Positions 13,766 through 15,806 of a stretch of DNA of 15,806 nt are shown one piece after another; position 1 is the first letter of the stretch, and each line of letters opens with the position of its first letter. The notes under the pieces were generated by a model that was not told where the DNA came from, ran no database searches, and saw only the letters and a list, made by a program, of their open reading frames with translations. This stretch comes from JASLDZ01 sp964235945 (GTDB lineage Bacteria > Pseudomonadota > Alphaproteobacteria > Caulobacterales > Caulobacteraceae). The stretch is taken from positions 1 to 15,806 of the forward strand of contig CAXSDV010000058.1 of assembly GCA_964235945.1 (NCBI GenBank), written 5' to 3'. A program made the position numbers and the translations under genes.

Positions 13766-15601
13766 CTACCAGCCCCGCGCCACGCCCTCGCGTCGCGGGT
13801 CGGCCCCGCCGACATAGCCGCCGCCGGGGGCGGCCAGCACCGCGTGCAGGCCCGAGTCCTCCCCCGCCGCGGCGTTCACCTTCAACCCGCGCGCGCGCAG
13901 GGCCGCGGCCACGGCCGGGTCGGCCCCCGCCTCCAGGTCGGTGTGGTCGGGCCGGGCCACGAGGTTGGGCAGGGCGAAGGCGTCCCTCGGGGCCATGCGC
14001 CAGTCCAGCATGGCCACCAGCGCCTTGGCCACGTAGGCGATGATGGAGTTCCCCCCCGGCGAGCCCACCGCCAACACGAAGCGCCCGCGCCGGTCCAGCA
14101 CGATGACGGGGCTCATGGACGATCGCGGCCGCTTGCCGGGCCCGGGAGCGTTGGCCGCGGGCGTCCCGTCCTTGTCGAGGGGCGAGAAGGAGAAGTCGGT
14201 CAGCTGGTTGTTCAGGAAGAAGCCGTGGACCATGCGGCCGGAGCCGAAGATGCTCTCCACCGTGGTGGTGATGGACACCACCGTGCCCGCCGCGTCCGCC
14301 ACCACGAAGTGCGAGGTGCCCCCGGGCTCGGGCGTGGCGTCCGGGCCGGGCCGCGCCGGCGCGCCGGGGGGAGAACCCGCCTGCGCCGCCGCGCCGTCCA
14401 GCGTCGGGATCAGCAGGGCGCGGGTCCGGTCGTAGGCGGGGTCGATCATGCCGGCGACCGGCACGCGCACGAAGCGGGGGTCGCCCACATAGCGGTCGCG
14501 GTCGGCGTAGGCGAGGCGGCTCGCTTCGGCGAACTCCACCCAGGCCTGCGGGTCGTGGGGCCCGCGCGAGGCGATGTCGGTGGTCTCCAGCAGGCCCAGT
14601 ATCTCCAGCACCCCCACGCCGCCCGCGGGGGGCGGGGCGGCGCAAACCCGGTAAGCGCGGTAGGGCCGGCACAGGGCGGGCTCGGCCAGGGGCGTGTAGC
14701 CGGCGAGGTCGGACAGGCTCAGCGCGCCCGGGCGCGGGTCGTCGTGCACCCGGGCCGTGATCTCCCGCGCCAGCGGGCCGGTCAGCAGGCCCCGCGCCCC
14801 TTGCCGGGCGATGCGCGCCAGGGCGTCGGCGTAGGGCGCGTTGGTCAGCCGGTCGCCCGCCCCCAGCCGCGTCCCGTCCGGCCGGGAGAAGTAGCGCACC
14901 GCGTCCGGCTCCGCCGCCTGGGGCGCGCGGCCGGAGATCATGCCCGCCAGCCGGGGCGAAACGACGAAACCCTCGCGCGCCAGCCGCTCGGCGTCGGCGA
15001 ACAGGCCGGACCAGGGAAGGCGGCCCTCGCGCCGGTGCGCCAGCTCCAGCATGGCGATCGCGCCCGGCGCGCCCGTGGACCGGCCGGACAGCACGCCCTC
15101 GCGGAACGGCAGCGGGCGGCCGTCCGCCCCCAGGAACAGGTCGGCCCCGGCCGCGGCGGGGGCGGTCTCGCGCCCGTCATAGGCGGTGATGCGGCCGGTG
15201 CGGCCGTTGAGCACCAGCATGAAGGCCCCGCCCCCCAGGCCCGAGCTCTGGGGCTCCACCAGCCCCAGCACCGCCTGCACCGCGACCGCGGCGTCCACCG
15301 CGCTCCCGCCCGCGGCCAGCACCTTCAGTCCCGCCGCCACCGCCAGCGGATTGGCCGCCGCCACCATGGCGTGCCCCCGGCGGCGCGCGCCGCGCCCCGC
15401 CCCGTCCGCCCGCGTTCGGGCGAGGCTGGACGGGTGCGCCCGGGCGAGCGCGGAAGAGTGCGGCGGGGCGGGCGTCGGCGTCGGGGCCTGCGTGGGGGCC
15501 GGGACCGCCACCGGGGCGACGGCCGCGTCGGCGAGCGGACCCCCGACGAGCGCCGCGCCGGCCAGCGCCGAAACGACCGTGGTGAGGATGGTGTGTCGCA
15601 T
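13766..15601 (-). CDS. ggt: Secreted gamma-glutamyltransferase
   Basis: This 611-residue proenzyme cleaves the gamma-glutamyl bond of glutathione and related compounds and transfers the group to water or amino acids. It has a signal peptide (about 1-27), then a Pro/Ala/Thr-rich stretch to about 70. The substrate-binding arginine is R144 in DGRETAP. The autocleavage and catalytic nucleophile is T429 in PGGTSHFVV, which splits the chain into large and small subunits. Further active-site blocks are NNQLTDFS (464-471), SSMSPVIV (494-501) and GSPGGN. The ATG at 15601 has GGAGG 8 bases upstream. The enzyme should work in the periplasm. The esterase gene follows after 8 bases. Family identity is certain; substrate preference between glutathione and other gamma-glutamyl compounds is not readable. 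Confidence 0.95.
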   Translation of the reverse strand: MRHTILTTVVSALAGAALVGGPLADAAVAPVAVPAPTQAPTPTPAPPHSSALARAHPSSLARTRADGAGRGARRRGHAMVAAANPLAVAAGLKVLAAGGSAVDAAVAVQAVLGLVEPQSSGLGGGAFMLVLNGRTGRITAYDGRETAPAAAGADLFLGADGRPLPFREGVLSGRSTGAPGAIAMLELAHRREGRLPWSGLFADAERLAREGFVVSPRLAGMISGRAPQAAEPDAVRYFSRPDGTRLGAGDRLTNAPYADALARIARQGARGLLTGPLAREITARVHDDPRPGALSLSDLAGYTPLAEPALCRPYRAYRVCAAPPPAGGVGVLEILGLLETTDIASRGPHDPQAWVEFAEASRLAYADRDRYVGDPRFVRVPVAGMIDPAYDRTRALLIPTLDGAAAQAGSPPGAPARPGPDATPEPGGTSHFVVADAAGTVVSITTTVESIFGSGRMVHGFFLNNQLTDFSFSPLDKDGTPAANAPGPGKRPRSSMSPVIVLDRRGRFVLAVGSPGGNSIIAYVAKALVAMLDWRMAPRDAFALPNLVARPDHTDLEAGADPAVAAALRARGLKVNAAAGEDSGLHAVLAAPGGGYVGGADPRREGVARGW

Positions 15602-15727
15602 GGCCGCCGCCTCCGTCGCGCCCGCCCCCTTACAGGGCTCCGCCCCCGCACGTCGACGCCCACTTGCGCCCGCCCCCCCGACGCGCTACTCCCCCGCCCT
15701 CGCCGGGCCCGACAGCCCGCGCGATGC

Positions 15728-15804
15728 GCGCCCGTAGCTCAGCTGGATAGAGCATCAGACTACGAATCTGAGGGTCGGACGTTCGAATCGTTCCGGGCGC
15801 GCCA
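15728..15804 (+). tRNA. tRNA-Arg (anticodon ACG)
   Basis: The full cloverleaf is visible. The acceptor stem is GCGCCCG with CGGGCGC, the D-arm GCTC/GAGC, and the anticodon stem TCAGA/TCTGA. The anticodon loop is CTACGAA with ACG at 15762-15764. A 5-base variable loop and a T-arm GGACG/CGTTC with TTCGAAT follow. The 3' end has discriminator G and an encoded CCA. The A at the wobble position is expected to be deaminated to inosine by TadA, so it reads CGU, CGC and CGA. The window ends two bases later, so what follows is unknown. Confidence 0.97.
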
Positions 15805-15806
15805 AT

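Noticed and set aside
13758..14672. Upstream extension of the esterase frame into the ggt gene
   Set aside because: It is an off-frame reading of ggt. The GTG at 13757 gives a clean lipoprotein signal peptide.
15728..15806. tRNA-Arg as an integration (att) site for a mobile element
   Set aside because: The tRNA is intact, but no integrase, repeated tRNA 3' end or element gene is visible and the window ends two bases later.

Overview
The window is very GC-rich, compact DNA with no mobile element, CRISPR array or phage gene. Several features point to an alphaproteobacterium, probably Caulobacterales-like: an HWE-family sensor kinase overlapping a single-domain receiver, a split pntAA/pntAB/pntB transhydrogenase, a candidate EcfG-type promoter, and DUF892/DUF4142 stress-type proteins. 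The order-level placement is inference from gene content, not a phylogenetic result.

Layout, left to right. A DUF1761 membrane protein (+) is followed by a short repeat and G-tract. A minus-strand metal-resistance operon comes next: an SmtB/ArsR-type repressor whose stop overlaps the start of a 56-residue SmtA-like metallothionein, driven by a promoter with a 12-2-12 inverted-repeat operator over its -10. Further right on the minus strand are frmA (glutathione-dependent formaldehyde dehydrogenase, TTG start) and, upstream of it, a tightly coupled pnt operon. That operon has four genes rather than three, because an 87-residue two-helix membrane protein of unknown function lies between pntAA and pntAB.

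A plus-strand stress/signalling block runs from about 5.9 to 10.6 kb. It holds a DUF892 ferritin-like protein that has lost most metal ligands, an HWE histidine kinase with three PAS-type sensor regions overlapping a receiver-only response regulator, and a Tat-signal short-chain dehydrogenase coupled to a secreted DUF4142 protein. A perfect 8-bp inverted repeat sits 3 nt before the dehydrogenase start. A rubredoxin/ferredoxin-reductase-type flavoprotein (+) follows, and its end overlaps by 20 bp the end of a convergent two-gene minus-strand unit: a secreted gamma-glutamyltransferase followed by a lipoprotein carboxylesterase. The window closes with a complete tRNA-Arg(ACG).

How the genes fit together: much of the window concerns thiol and redox stress. 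Metallothionein binds zinc or cadmium, FrmA uses glutathione, transhydrogenase makes the NADPH that keeps glutathione reduced, and gamma-glutamyltransferase acts on glutathione outside the cytoplasm. The central block looks like a general-stress cluster. Co-regulation across these units is not shown by the sequence. I see no clearly new multi-gene system. The best candidates for something undescribed are the extra pnt-operon membrane protein, the ligand-poor DUF892 protein and the inverted repeat ahead of the dehydrogenase.
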